The notes beneath the pieces were generated by a model. That model saw only the letters and a program-made list of their open reading frames with translations. It was not told the origin of the DNA and did not search any database. DNA of 54,952 nt. Source: Pseudomonas sp. GD04091. GTDB taxonomy: Bacteria; Pseudomonadota; Gammaproteobacteria; Pseudomonadales; Pseudomonadaceae. The DNA is taken from NCBI RefSeq assembly GCF_029836165.1, contig NZ_JAOEBG010000032.1, positions 1 to 54,952 on the forward strand, read 5' to 3'. This document shows positions 43,430-52,589 of the stretch, one piece after another (the stretch's first letter is position 1; each line of letters opens with the position of its first letter). The position numbers were made by a program, and so were the translations under genes.

Positions 43430-44203
43430 TCAGTGCTTTTCGGAATCAGGGTGGGTGGCGCTGCGATTGACCTTGGCCAACGGCAGCGGCAGCAGCTTGC
43501 CCATCGGCTCGCGACGCTCCAGACGCAACGGCCGCAGGCCGACCACCATCTTGCGCGCCACCAGCAGGTAGACCCCGCCACCTGAGCTCTGCCAGCCCCC
43601 GGCCACGCGCTCCCAACCGGCCAGACGCTGCTGCCAGGCCGGCGAGGCAAGCGGCGGACGATAGCACCCATACCGGCGTTTCTCCAGCGCGAAGCCCAGC
43701 AGGTTGAGCCAGTCGCCGACCCGTGACGCCGAGATGCAGCGAGCCTTGCGCAAGGCGCCGTGGCTGAAGAAGTGACGCATGCCCCAACTGCTCCACGGGT
43801 TGATGCCGACGATCAGCAGGTGGCCACCCGGGCGCACCGCACTGGCCGCCTCACGGAGCAATCCATGGGGTGAAAGGCTGAAGTCCAGGCCATGCTGCAG
43901 CACCACCACATCGGCGGCATGCTCAGACAACGGCCAGGCCTGTTCCTCACAGACGATCTCAACGCCCGGCAGTGGCGCGCCCAGGCGCACGTTGCGATGC
44001 ACCTGCGGCGCGCTGGGCGGGGGTTCGGCGCAGGGGCCGTAGTGCACGAGGTAGCCACCGAAGAAGCGCCGCAGCTCTTCTTCGAGCAACTTTTCCTCTT
44101 CCTTGAGCATCAACTGCCCCAGAGGGCCGTTGAACCAGTCGCGGGCCAGGCTGATGAGCTCGACCCAGTCGGGGTCGGCCTGGGCGAAGGCTTGGTCGGT
44201 CAT
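43430..44203 (-). CDS. SAM-dependent methyltransferase-like protein
   Basis: A 257-residue soluble protein with a class I methyltransferase layout. The glycine-rich motif I is poorly kept, but the DVVVLQHGLDFSLSPHGLLREAASAVRPGGHLLIVG region is clear, as in UbiE/Mettransf_11 proteins. GGGAGA precedes the ATG at 44203. It is the first gene of the methyltransferase-rnhA(-dnaQ) unit and is divergent from gloB. The same gene order is known in P. aeruginosa (from memory). Weak motif I leaves open a non-catalytic or divergent role. Substrate unknown. Confidence 0.82.
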   Translation of the reverse strand: MTDQAFAQADPDWVELISLARDWFNGPLGQLMLKEEEKLLEEELRRFFGGYLVHYGPCAEPPPSAPQVHRNVRLGAPLPGVEIVCEEQAWPLSEHAADVVVLQHGLDFSLSPHGLLREAASAVRPGGHLLIVGINPWSSWGMRHFFSHGALRKARCISASRVGDWLNLLGFALEKRRYGCYRPPLASPAWQQRLAGWERVAGGWQSSGGGVYLLVARKMVVGLRPLRLERREPMGKLLPLPLAKVNRSATHPDSEKH

Positions 44204-44287
44204 TGCGTTCTCCCTCGAAGGTTCTCCGGCCGCGCCATCGCGGCTAAGATGCCCCCAATGTCCAGGCTTGGCGATACGGATCCGCAC

Positions 44288-45067
44288 ATGATACAGATCG
44301 ATGCCCTACCCGCTTTCAACGACAACTACATCTGGTTGTTACAGGATACTGCCAATCGCCGCTGCGCAGTGGTCGATCCTGGTGATGCCGAGCCGGTGCT
44401 CGCCTGGCTGGCCCAGCACCCCGACTGGGCGCTGGAGACGATCCTCGTCACCCATCATCACCATGACCACGTCGGTGGCGTCGAGGCCCTGAAGCAGGCC
44501 ACCGGCGCCCGGGTGTACGGCCCGGCCAGCGAGCGCATCCCGGCCCGCGACGTCGCCCTGGAGGACGGCGCCCAGGCGCAGGCGCTGGGCCTGAGCTTCG
44601 ACGTCCTGGCCGTGCCTGGGCACACCCTCGGGCACATCGCCTATTACACTGCGCAAACGCCCACGCCGCTACTGTTCAGTGGCGACACCCTGTTCGCCGC
44701 CGGCTGCGGGCGCCTGTTCGAAGGCACGCCGGAGCAGATGCACCATTCGCTGCAACGTCTGGCCGGCCTGCCTGGCGAAACCGAAGTGTACTGCGCCCAT
44801 GAATACACCCTGAGCAACCTGCGCTTCGCCCGCGCCGTGGAACCAGAGAGCGAGCACGTTCACCAACGGTTCGAAGACGTTACCCGGCTGCGCGCCGACA
44901 ATCGCATCACATTGCCATCAACCATTGCCCTGGAGCGCTTGACCAACCCATTCCTGCGCACCGCTGAAACATCCGTTAAACAAAAAGCAGACGAATGGAA
45001 GGGACATTCCAACCCAAGCCAAGCCACTGTTTTTGCTGCCTTGAGGTCTTGGAAAGACGTGTTCTGA
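44288..45067 (+). CDS. gloB: Hydroxyacylglutathione hydrolase (glyoxalase II)
   Basis: A 259-residue metallo-beta-lactamase-fold enzyme that hydrolyses S-lactoylglutathione to lactate and glutathione. The metal motif THHHHDHVGG (His56, His58, Asp60, His61) and later ligands (VPGHTLGHIAY; FSGDTLFAAGCGR; CAHEYT) are all there, and the C-terminal glyoxalase II helices (FLRT, Lys-rich segment) follow. The ATG at 44288 gives the normal length. The gene has its own divergent promoter region of 84 bp shared with the methyltransferase gene. Confidence 0.96.
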   Translation: MIQIDALPAFNDNYIWLLQDTANRRCAVVDPGDAEPVLAWLAQHPDWALETILVTHHHHDHVGGVEALKQATGARVYGPASERIPARDVALEDGAQAQALGLSFDVLAVPGHTLGHIAYYTAQTPTPLLFSGDTLFAAGCGRLFEGTPEQMHHSLQRLAGLPGETEVYCAHEYTLSNLRFARAVEPESEHVHQRFEDVTRLRADNRITLPSTIALERLTNPFLRTAETSVKQKADEWKGHSNPSQATVFAALRSWKDVF

Positions 45068-45102
45068 TAACTCCAAGATATATCGCAGTGTGCCCCCAAA
45101 GG

Positions 45103-45131
45103 TTGACCCGGCCGGGACCGGTTTCTAGAAT
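45103..45131 (+). promoter_or_regulatory. Sigma-70-type promoter of mltD
   Basis: TTGACC (45103-45108) and TAGAAT (45126-45131) are separated by exactly 17 bp, with transcription expected to begin near 45138, about 30 nt before the mltD ATG. Confidence 0.8.
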
Positions 45132-45167
45132 CGCCCAACTTTTTTGCCCGGATAACCGTTCCCGCCG

Positions 45168-46598
45168 ATGTCTTCCCGTAGCCGCAGAACCGCTCATTCG
45201 GTCGCCCTGACGCGACTGGCACAGATCAGTGCGCTGGCGCTGGCCGCCACCCTGGTCGGGTGCCAGAGCACCCGTCAGCTCGACGAATCCGACAGCGTTC
45301 GCGCGCACAGCTACCAGGCGCGGATCAAGCACAAGCCCGCCCCCCTGGTGATCAAGACCCAGGACCAGGCCCCGCCCCAGGACGTCTGGGAGCGCATGCG
45401 CCAGGGCTTCGTCCTGCAGGACGGCATGGACGTCAACCCGCGCATCGAACAGCAACGCCTGTGGTTCGCCAGCAACCCGTCGTTCCTCGAGAACGCCGGC
45501 GAGCGTGGCAGCCTGTACCTGCACTACATCGTCGAGCGCCTCGAAGAACGCGACATGCCGCTGGAACTGGCGCTGCTGCCGGCCATCGAGAGCGCCTACA
45601 ACCCGATGGCGTATTCGCGCGCGCATGCCGCCGGCATGTGGCAGTTCATCCCGTCCACCGGTCGCCACTTCAACCTGCGCCAGACCAACTTCTACGATGG
45701 CCGCCGCGACATCACCGCGTCGACCAACGCCGCGCTGGACTACCTGAACCGCCTGCACGACATGTTCAACGGCGACTGGCTGCTGGCCCTGGCGGCCTAC
45801 AACGCCGGCGAGGGCACCGTCAGCCGCGCCATCGAGCGCAACGAGCGCCTGGGCCTGCCGACCGACTACTGGAACCTGCCACTGCCGCAGGAAACCCGCG
45901 ACTACGTGCCCAAGCTGCTGGCCCTGTCGCAGGTGGTCAACACCCCGCAAGCTTACGGGATCAACCTCAACCCGATCGCCAACGAACCCTATTTCGAAGC
46001 CGTCGCCATCAACGATCGCCTCGACCTGTCGCGGGTCGCCGCCTTCGCCGACATCGACGAGGACGAGCTGATCCAGCTCAACCCCGCCTTCAAGAAGCGC
46101 ATGACCGTGGACGGCCCGCAGCAACTGCTGGTGCCGACCGCCAAGGCGCAGCTGCTGTCCACCCGCATGTCCAACCTCAAGCCCGAGGAACTGGTCAGCC
46201 TGCAGCCGAACAAGGCCGTGTTCCAGGCCGCCCTGGCCGAGGCCAAGGCACCGGCGGCGCGCAGCTACCGGGTCAAGCGTGGCGACAACCTGGGCAGCAT
46301 CGCCAAGGCCAATCGGGTGTCGGTCAAGCAGCTGCAGGCCTGGAACCGCCTGCGCGGCAACAACCTCAAGGTCGGCCAGGTGCTGGCCCTGCGCGGTGGC
46401 AGCGCGCCGAGCGCGGCGGCCAACCGGGTGGCTGATGCCAAGCAGCGTTCCACCCAGTACAAGGTGCGCAAGGGCGACTCGTACTACCTGGTGGCCAAGC
46501 GCTTCAATGTCGAGATGAAGCACCTCAAGCGCTGGAACCCGCGTAGCGGCCATGCGCTCAAGCCGGGGCAGACCCTGACCGTTTACCTGTCGCGTTGA
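45168..46598 (+). CDS. mltD: Membrane-bound lytic murein transglycosylase D
   Basis: A 476-residue outer-membrane lipoprotein that cleaves peptidoglycan between MurNAc and GlcNAc. The lipobox LVGC places the lipidated Cys at position 32. The SLT domain (about 125-270) has the catalytic Glu141 in LLPAIESAYNPMAYS and the AGMWQFIPSTGRHFNL motif. Two LysM repeats close the protein (YRVKRGDNLGSIAKAN at about 365 and YKVRKGDSYYLVAKRF at about 430). The length and order are typical of Pseudomonas MltD. A strong promoter lies upstream and a terminator follows. Confidence 0.96.
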   Translation: MSSRSRRTAHSVALTRLAQISALALAATLVGCQSTRQLDESDSVRAHSYQARIKHKPAPLVIKTQDQAPPQDVWERMRQGFVLQDGMDVNPRIEQQRLWFASNPSFLENAGERGSLYLHYIVERLEERDMPLELALLPAIESAYNPMAYSRAHAAGMWQFIPSTGRHFNLRQTNFYDGRRDITASTNAALDYLNRLHDMFNGDWLLALAAYNAGEGTVSRAIERNERLGLPTDYWNLPLPQETRDYVPKLLALSQVVNTPQAYGINLNPIANEPYFEAVAINDRLDLSRVAAFADIDEDELIQLNPAFKKRMTVDGPQQLLVPTAKAQLLSTRMSNLKPEELVSLQPNKAVFQAALAEAKAPAARSYRVKRGDNLGSIAKANRVSVKQLQAWNRLRGNNLKVGQVLALRGGSAPSAAANRVADAKQRSTQYKVRKGDSYYLVAKRFNVEMKHLKRWNPRSGHALKPGQTLTVYLSR

Positions 46599-46609
46599 TG
46601 TGAATCCTG

Positions 46610-46629
46610 GGGGCGCTTGGCGCCCCTTT
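46610..46629 (+). terminator. Rho-independent terminator of mltD
   Basis: A 7-bp perfect stem GGGGCGC/GCGCCCC with a TTG loop is followed by TTTC, 11 bp after the mltD stop. Confidence 0.8.
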
Positions 46630-46730
46630 CGCGGTACAAGGCCGCTCCTACAGAGTCCGCGCAATCCCAAGGGCTGGCGCAATCCCTGTAGGAGCGGCCT
46701 TGTGTCGCGAAAGGGCTGCGAAGCAGCCCC
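46625..46730. repeat. Inverted pair of family-B repeats
   Basis: CCTTTCGCGGTACAAGGCCG (start of 46625-46652) is nearly the reverse complement of the unit at 46687-46714 (TGTAGGAGCGGCCTTGTGTC and on), which continues into a GGGCTGC/GCAGCCC hairpin (46713-46730). Further copies lie at 54284-54324 and 54908-54952. The pair separates mltD from the yej operon. Confidence 0.88.
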
Positions 46731-46821
46731 GACCCAGCTAGTCGCTCACCCTTTTTCCATTCCAGACAAGCTGTTACTGTACCCCGAACCAAGCCCAACG
46801 CCCCCTGGATCGGATGCCGAC

Positions 46822-48657
46822 TTGATACGTCCCCTCCTGCTGTCTCTCAGCCTGGCCTTGAGCTTCCCCGCCGTCGCGATGGTGAGCGAAAGCCACGGAT
46901 ACGCGCAGTTCGGCACGCTCAAGTACCCCGCCAGCTTCACCCACTTCGACTGGGTCAACCCGCAAGCCCCCAAGGGCGGCACCTTGCGGGCCATGGCCTT
47001 CGGCACCTTCGATACGCTCAACCCCTACACCTTCAAGGGATCGAGCCCGGTCACCACGCCCAACTTCCTGCAGTACGGCATCAACGAACTCAACGAGCCG
47101 CTGATGGTCGGCACCGGCATGTACGACCCGTCCGGCGACGAACCCACCTCCAGCTACGGCCTGATCGCCCGCTCCGTCGAGTACAGCGAGGACCGTAGCT
47201 GGGTAGTGTTCAACCTGCGCCCCGAGGCGCGCTTCCACGACGGCGTGCCGATCACCTCGGCCGATGTCGCCTTCAGCTACCGGACCCTGCTCAAGGACGG
47301 CCATCCGATCTACCGCACCAACCTGCAGGAAGTCGCCCGCGTCGATATCCTCGGCCCGCTGCGCATCCGCTTCGTCTTCAAGCGCGCCGGCAACCCGCTG
47401 CTGATCCTGCGCCTGGGCGAGATGCCGGTGCTGCCCAAGCACTATTGGGCAAAACGCGACTTCAAGGCCACCACCTTCGACCCGCCGCTGGGCAGCGGCC
47501 CCTACCGCATCACCGAGGTGCAACCGGGCCGGCGCCTGGTGTTCGAACGGGTGAAGAACTATTGGGGCAAGGACCTGGCCGTGAACCGCGGCAAGTACAA
47601 CTTCAAGCGCGTCGAATACGAGTTCTACCGTGACGCCACCGTGGCCTTCGAAGCCTTCAAGGCCGGTGAGTTCGACATCTATATCGAGCACCAGGCCAAG
47701 AACTGGGCCAACGGCTACCACTTCCCCGCCGTGCGCCGCGGCGAAGTGATCAAGGCTCAGATCCCGCACAAGATCCCGACACAGACCCAAGGCCTGTTCA
47801 TGAACAGCCGCCGCGCCGCCTTCAGCGACCCCCGGGTACGCCAGGCGCTGGGCCTGATGCTCGACTTCGAATGGACCAACCGCGCGCTGTTCAACGGCGC
47901 CTATCGCCGCGCCACCAGCTACTACCCCAACAGCGAGTTCACTGCCAGCGGCCTGCCCACCGGCAAGGAATGGCTGCTGCTCAAGCCGTTCCGCGATCAG
48001 TTGCCCGAAAAGCTGTTCACCCAGCCCTACCAGGTCAGCCACACCGACGGCAGCGGCATCAGCCGCCAGGCCCTGCGCCAGGCCCTCGACCTGTTCGCCC
48101 AGGCCGGCTGGAAGCTCAGCGGCCAGCGTCTGGTCGACAGCAAGGGCCAACAGTTGCGCATGGAACTGCTGCTGGTGAACCCCAACCTCGAACGCATCCT
48201 GCAACCTTATGTCGAAAATCTGGCCAGCATCGGTATCGATGCGCGCTTGCGCACCGTGGACCGCGCCCAGTACAAACAACGCCTCGACCAGTTCGACTTC
48301 GACATGATCCTGATGACCCTGAACCAGACCCTGAGCCCGGGCCTCGAACAGTGGCTGTATTTCCATTCCAGCCAGGCCACCACCAAGGGCAGCAAGAACT
48401 ATGCTGGCGTGAAGGACCCGGTGGTCGACCACCTGCTCGACACCCTGCTCGCCGCCCGCAGCCGTGACGACCAGGTCGCCGCCGCTCGCGCCCTGGACCG
48501 CGTGCTCTCATGGCAGTACTACATGATCCCCAACTGGTACCTCGACAATCACCGCCTGGCCTACCGCAACCGGTTCGCCTTCGTCGCCACGCCGCCCTAC
48601 ACCCTCGGGCTGAACAGCTGGTGGATCAAGAAGACTTCGGAGAAAGCCAAGAAATGA
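46822..48657 (+). CDS. Peptide ABC transporter binding protein, YejA-like (first copy)
   Basis: A 611-residue periplasmic solute-binding protein of the SBP_bac_5/YejA class. There is a short signal peptide (IRPLLLSLSLALSFPAVA), then YPASFTHFDWVNPQAPKGGT, which marks the YejA subfamily, and the usual FNLRPEARFHDGVPITSADV region. No ATG lies in position. A TTG at 46822 immediately before the signal peptide is the only sensible start. It ends in ATGATG shared with the next binding-protein gene. It is expected to deliver oligopeptides to the YejBEF permease encoded downstream. Confidence 0.88.
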   Translation: MIRPLLLSLSLALSFPAVAMVSESHGYAQFGTLKYPASFTHFDWVNPQAPKGGTLRAMAFGTFDTLNPYTFKGSSPVTTPNFLQYGINELNEPLMVGTGMYDPSGDEPTSSYGLIARSVEYSEDRSWVVFNLRPEARFHDGVPITSADVAFSYRTLLKDGHPIYRTNLQEVARVDILGPLRIRFVFKRAGNPLLILRLGEMPVLPKHYWAKRDFKATTFDPPLGSGPYRITEVQPGRRLVFERVKNYWGKDLAVNRGKYNFKRVEYEFYRDATVAFEAFKAGEFDIYIEHQAKNWANGYHFPAVRRGEVIKAQIPHKIPTQTQGLFMNSRRAAFSDPRVRQALGLMLDFEWTNRALFNGAYRRATSYYPNSEFTASGLPTGKEWLLLKPFRDQLPEKLFTQPYQVSHTDGSGISRQALRQALDLFAQAGWKLSGQRLVDSKGQQLRMELLLVNPNLERILQPYVENLASIGIDARLRTVDRAQYKQRLDQFDFDMILMTLNQTLSPGLEQWLYFHSSQATTKGSKNYAGVKDPVVDHLLDTLLAARSRDDQVAAARALDRVLSWQYYMIPNWYLDNHRLAYRNRFAFVATPPYTLGLNSWWIKKTSEKAKK

Positions 48658-50492
48658 TGCCAACCCAACGTCTGCGCCAGTTGGCCGGCGGCCTGCTGCT
48701 GGCCTGCCTCACGCTCCCGGCGCTGGCCGCCCCGCAGCACGCCCTGACCCTGTACGACGAGCCGCCGAAGTACCCGGCCAACTTCAAGCACTTCGAATAC
48801 GTCAACCCCGACGCGCCCAAGGGTGGCACCTTCCGCCAGTCCAGCTTCGGCGGCTTCGACAGCCTCAACCCCTTCATCAACAAGGGCGTGGCCGCCGAGA
48901 ACATCGGCAGCATCTACGACACCCTGATGCGCCAGAGCCTGGACGAGCCGTTCACCGAATACGGCCTGGTGGCCGGCAAGATCGAAAAGGCTCCGGACAA
49001 CAGCTGGGTACGCTTCTACCTGCGCCCCGAAGCGCGCTTCCACGACGGCCACCCGATGCGCGCCGAGGACGTGGTGTTCACCTTCAATGCCCTGATCAAG
49101 GACGGCGCGCCGCTGTACCGTCAGTACTACGCCGACGTCGCCGAGGTGGTCGCCGAAGACCCGCTCAAGGTGCTGTTCAAGTTCAAGCACAACAACAACC
49201 GCGAGCTGCCGCTGATCCTCGGCCAGCTGCCGGTGCTACCCAAGCACTGGTACCAAGACCGCGACTTCAACCGCGGCAACCTGGAAATCCCCTTGGGCAG
49301 TGGCCCGTACAAGGTCGCCGAAGTGAAGGCCGGTCGCTCGATCCGCTACGAGCGGGTCAAGGACTACTGGGCCAAGGACCTGCCGATCAACCGCGGCTTC
49401 TACAACTTCGACGTGATGACCTTCGACTCGTACCGCGACAATACCGTCGCCCTCGAAGCGCTCAAGGCCGGGCAGTTCGACTACGCCCTGGAAGTCAGCG
49501 CGAAGAACTGGGCCACCGCCTACGACGTGCCCGCCGTGCGCGACGGCCGCCTGATCAAGGAAGAGATCCCCAACGGCAACCCGGTAGGCATGCAGGGCTT
49601 CATCTTCAACCTGCGCAAGCCGGTGTTCCAGGACATCCGCGTGCGTCATGCCATCAGCCTGCTGATGGACTTCGAATGGACCAACAAGCAGCTGTTCAAC
49701 GGCGCCTACACCCGCACCGACAGCTACTTCGAAAACTCCGAGATGGCCGCCAGCGGCCTGCCCTCGCCAACCGAGCTGAAGATCCTCGAACCACTGCGCG
49801 GCAAAGTGCCCGACGAGGTGTTCAACGGCGCCTTCCGCAACCCCGTCACCGACGCCAGCGGCATGATCCGCGACCAGCAGCGCCAGGCCTACAAGCTGCT
49901 GCAGGAAGCCGGCTGGAAGATCGTCGACGACAAGATGGTCGACAAGGACGGCAAGCCGGTGACCATCGAGTTCCTGCTGGCCCAGACCCAATTCGAGCGC
50001 GTGCTGCTGCCCTTCAAGCGCAACCTCGCGGACCTGGGCATCAACTTCGAGATCCGCCGCGTGGACGTGTCGCAGTACATCACCCGCCTGCGCTCGCGCG
50101 ACTTCGACATGATCGTCGGCGGCTTCCCGCAGTCCAACTCCCCCGGTAACGAGCAGCGCGAGTTCTGGTCCAGCACCGCCGCCGACAACCCCGGCAGCCG
50201 CAACTTCATCGGCCTGCGCGATCCTGCCATCGACCAGCTGGTGGAAGAACTGATCAACGCCGACTCGCGCCAGAGCCTGATCGACCACTGCCGTGCGCTG
50301 GACCGAGTGCTGCTGTGGGGCTACTACGTGATCCCCAACTGGCACATCAAGACCTCCCGCGTGGCGTACTGGAACCACATCGGCCACCCCGCCGTACCGC
50401 CCAAGTACGACATCGGCATCGACACCTGGTGGATCAAGCCCGACGTGACCCCGTCGGTGAGCGAAACCCCGGTCACGGAAGAGGCCAACTGA
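48654..50492 (+). CDS. yejA: Peptide ABC transporter binding protein, YejA-like (second copy)
   Basis: A 612-residue paralog of the gene before it, with signal peptide ...GGLLLACLTLPALA, then YPANFKHFEYVNPDAPKGGT and FYLRPEARFHDGHPMRAEDV. Much of the length aligns with the first copy, and both end in a WWIK motif, so this is a tandem duplication followed by divergence. The start overlaps the preceding stop by 4 bp (48654; a second ATG at 48657). It is followed 1 bp later by the permease gene. Two binders for one permease suggest a wider peptide range. Confidence 0.9.
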   Translation: MMPTQRLRQLAGGLLLACLTLPALAAPQHALTLYDEPPKYPANFKHFEYVNPDAPKGGTFRQSSFGGFDSLNPFINKGVAAENIGSIYDTLMRQSLDEPFTEYGLVAGKIEKAPDNSWVRFYLRPEARFHDGHPMRAEDVVFTFNALIKDGAPLYRQYYADVAEVVAEDPLKVLFKFKHNNNRELPLILGQLPVLPKHWYQDRDFNRGNLEIPLGSGPYKVAEVKAGRSIRYERVKDYWAKDLPINRGFYNFDVMTFDSYRDNTVALEALKAGQFDYALEVSAKNWATAYDVPAVRDGRLIKEEIPNGNPVGMQGFIFNLRKPVFQDIRVRHAISLLMDFEWTNKQLFNGAYTRTDSYFENSEMAASGLPSPTELKILEPLRGKVPDEVFNGAFRNPVTDASGMIRDQQRQAYKLLQEAGWKIVDDKMVDKDGKPVTIEFLLAQTQFERVLLPFKRNLADLGINFEIRRVDVSQYITRLRSRDFDMIVGGFPQSNSPGNEQREFWSSTAADNPGSRNFIGLRDPAIDQLVEELINADSRQSLIDHCRALDRVLLWGYYVIPNWHIKTSRVAYWNHIGHPAVPPKYDIGIDTWWIKPDVTPSVSETPVTEEAN

Positions 50493-50493
50493 C

Positions 50494-51567
50494 ATGCTGG
50501 CCTATATCCTGCGGCGCCTGCTGCTGATCATCCCCACGCTGTTCGGCATCCTGATCATCAACTTCATCATCGTCCAGGCCGCACCCGGCGGCCCGGTCGA
50601 GCAGATGATCGCCAAGCTCGAAGGCTTCGATGGCGCCACCAGCCGCATCGCCGGCGGCGGCGCCGAAGTGTCGGTGGCCGGCTCCAACTACCGTGGCGCG
50701 CAAAGCCTGGACCCGGCGCTGATCGCCGAGATCGAGCGCATGTACGGCTTCGACAAGTCGGCGCCAGAGCGGCTGTGGATCATGGTCAAGAACTACGCCC
50801 AGCTGGACTTTGGCAACAGCTTCTTCCGCGATGCCAAGGTCATCGACCTGATTGCCGAGAAGATGCCCGTATCCATCTCGCTGGGGCTGTGGAGCACGCT
50901 GATCATGTACCTGGTGTCGATCCCCCTGGGGATCGCCAAGGCCGTGCGCCACGGCAGCCATTTCGACGTCTGGACCAGCTCGGCGATCATCGTCGGCTAC
51001 GCCATCCCCGCGTTCCTGTTCGCCATTTTGCTGATCGTGCTGTTCGCCGGCGGCAGCTACTTCGACTGGTTCCCGCTGCGCGGGCTGACCTCCAACAACT
51101 TCGACGAGCTCAGTGCCACCGGCAAGGTGCTCGACTACTTCTGGCACCTGGTGCTGCCGATCACCGCGCTGGTGATCGGCAACTTCGCCACCATGACCCT
51201 GCTGACCAAGAACAGCTTCCTCGACGAGATCAACAAGCAGTACGTGGTCACCGCCAAGGCCAAGGGCCTGAGCCGCACCCGCGTGCTCTACGGCCACGTG
51301 TTCCGCAATGCCATGCTGCTGGTGATCGCCGGCTTCCCCTCGGCGTTCATCGGCATCTTCTTCACCGGCTCCCTGCTGATCGAGGTGATCTTCAGCCTCG
51401 ACGGCCTTGGCCTGATGAGTTTCGAAGCGGCGATCAACCGCGATTACCCGGTGGTGTTCGGCACCTTGTTCATCTTCACCCTGCTTGGCCTGGTGGTGAA
51501 GCTGATCGGCGACCTCACCTACACCCTGGTCGATCCGCGTATCGACTTCGCCAGCCGGGAGCACTGA
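50494..51567 (+). CDS. yejB: Peptide ABC transporter permease YejB
   Basis: A 357-residue inner-membrane permease with six helices. The first helix (LAYILRRLLLIIPTLFGILIINF) is typical of DppB/OppB. The YejB-specific insertion (about 40-90) precedes the core, and the EAA loop is YVVTAKAKGLSRTRVLYGHVFRNA. It pairs with YejE and the fused ATPase YejF. The start at 50494 lies 1 bp after the binding-protein stop. Confidence 0.94.
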   Translation: MLAYILRRLLLIIPTLFGILIINFIIVQAAPGGPVEQMIAKLEGFDGATSRIAGGGAEVSVAGSNYRGAQSLDPALIAEIERMYGFDKSAPERLWIMVKNYAQLDFGNSFFRDAKVIDLIAEKMPVSISLGLWSTLIMYLVSIPLGIAKAVRHGSHFDVWTSSAIIVGYAIPAFLFAILLIVLFAGGSYFDWFPLRGLTSNNFDELSATGKVLDYFWHLVLPITALVIGNFATMTLLTKNSFLDEINKQYVVTAKAKGLSRTRVLYGHVFRNAMLLVIAGFPSAFIGIFFTGSLLIEVIFSLDGLGLMSFEAAINRDYPVVFGTLFIFTLLGLVVKLIGDLTYTLVDPRIDFASREH

Positions 51568-51568
51568 C

Positions 51569-52588
51569 ATGGCCCTCTCTCCCCTCAATCGCCGGCGCTT
51601 CGAGCGCTTCAAGGCCAACCGTCGCGGCTGGTGGTCGCTGTGGATCTTCCTGGTGTTGTTCGTGCTGAGCCTGGGCGCCGAGCTGATCGCCAACGACAAG
51701 CCGATTGCCGTGCGCTACGACGGCGAATGGTACTTCCCCGCCTTCAAGCGCTACCCGGAGACGACCTTCGGCGGCGAGTTCCCGCTGGAGGCCAACTACA
51801 AGAGCCCGTACATCCGCGAGCTGATGGAGAAGAAAGACGCCTTCGTGCTGTGGGCGCCGATCCCCTACAGCTACCAGAGCATCAACTACGACCTGAAGGT
51901 ACCCGCCCCCGCGCCGCCCTCCAGCGACAACCTGCTCGGTACCGACGACCAGGGCCGCGACGTGCTGGCCCGAGTGATCTATGGCTTTCGCATCTCGGTG
52001 CTGTTCGCCCTGACCCTGACCATCGCCAGCTCCATCGTCGGCGTGATCGCCGGCGCCCTGCAGGGCTTCTACGGCGGCTGGGTGGACCTGGCCGGGCAGC
52101 GCTTTCTGGAGATCTGGTCCGGCCTGCCGGTGCTGTACCTGCTGATCATCCTTGCCAGCTTCGTGCAGCCCAACTTCTGGTGGTTGCTGGGCATCATGCT
52201 GCTGTTCTCGTGGATGAGCCTGGTGGACGTGGTGCGCGCCGAGTTCCTGCGCGGGCGCAACCTCGAATACGTACGCGCCGCCCGCGCCTTGGGGATGAGC
52301 AACGGCCCGATCATGTACCGCCACATCCTGCCCAACGCCATGATCTCGACCATGACCTTCATGCCGTTCATCCTCACCGGCGCCATCGGCACCCTCACCG
52401 CCCTGGACTTCCTCGGCTTCGGCCTGCCCGCCGGCTCACCGTCGCTGGGTGAGCTGGTGGCCCAGGGCAAGTCCAACCTGCAAGCCCCGTGGCTGGGCAT
52501 CAGCGCCTTCGCCGTGCTGGCGGTGATGCTGAGCCTGCTGGTATTCATCGGCGAATCCGCCCGCGACGCCTTCGACCCGAGGAAATGA
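51569..52588 (+). CDS. yejE: Peptide ABC transporter permease YejE
   Basis: A 339-residue second permease with an N-terminal helix (WWSLWIFLVLFVLSLGAELIAND), a long periplasmic segment (about 45-125), LLGTDDQGRDVLARVIYGFR before the core helices, and the EAA loop EYVRAARALGMSNGPIMYRHILPNA. It begins 1 bp after yejB and ends 1 bp before yejF, so the genes are tightly linked. Confidence 0.94.
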   Translation: MALSPLNRRRFERFKANRRGWWSLWIFLVLFVLSLGAELIANDKPIAVRYDGEWYFPAFKRYPETTFGGEFPLEANYKSPYIRELMEKKDAFVLWAPIPYSYQSINYDLKVPAPAPPSSDNLLGTDDQGRDVLARVIYGFRISVLFALTLTIASSIVGVIAGALQGFYGGWVDLAGQRFLEIWSGLPVLYLLIILASFVQPNFWWLLGIMLLFSWMSLVDVVRAEFLRGRNLEYVRAARALGMSNGPIMYRHILPNAMISTMTFMPFILTGAIGTLTALDFLGFGLPAGSPSLGELVAQGKSNLQAPWLGISAFAVLAVMLSLLVFIGESARDAFDPRK

Positions 52589-52589
52589 C

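Noticed and set aside
46774..48432. 552-codon frame antisense to the first YejA-like gene
   Set aside because: It is a shadow frame, as are similar long frames opposite yejA, yejB and yejE.
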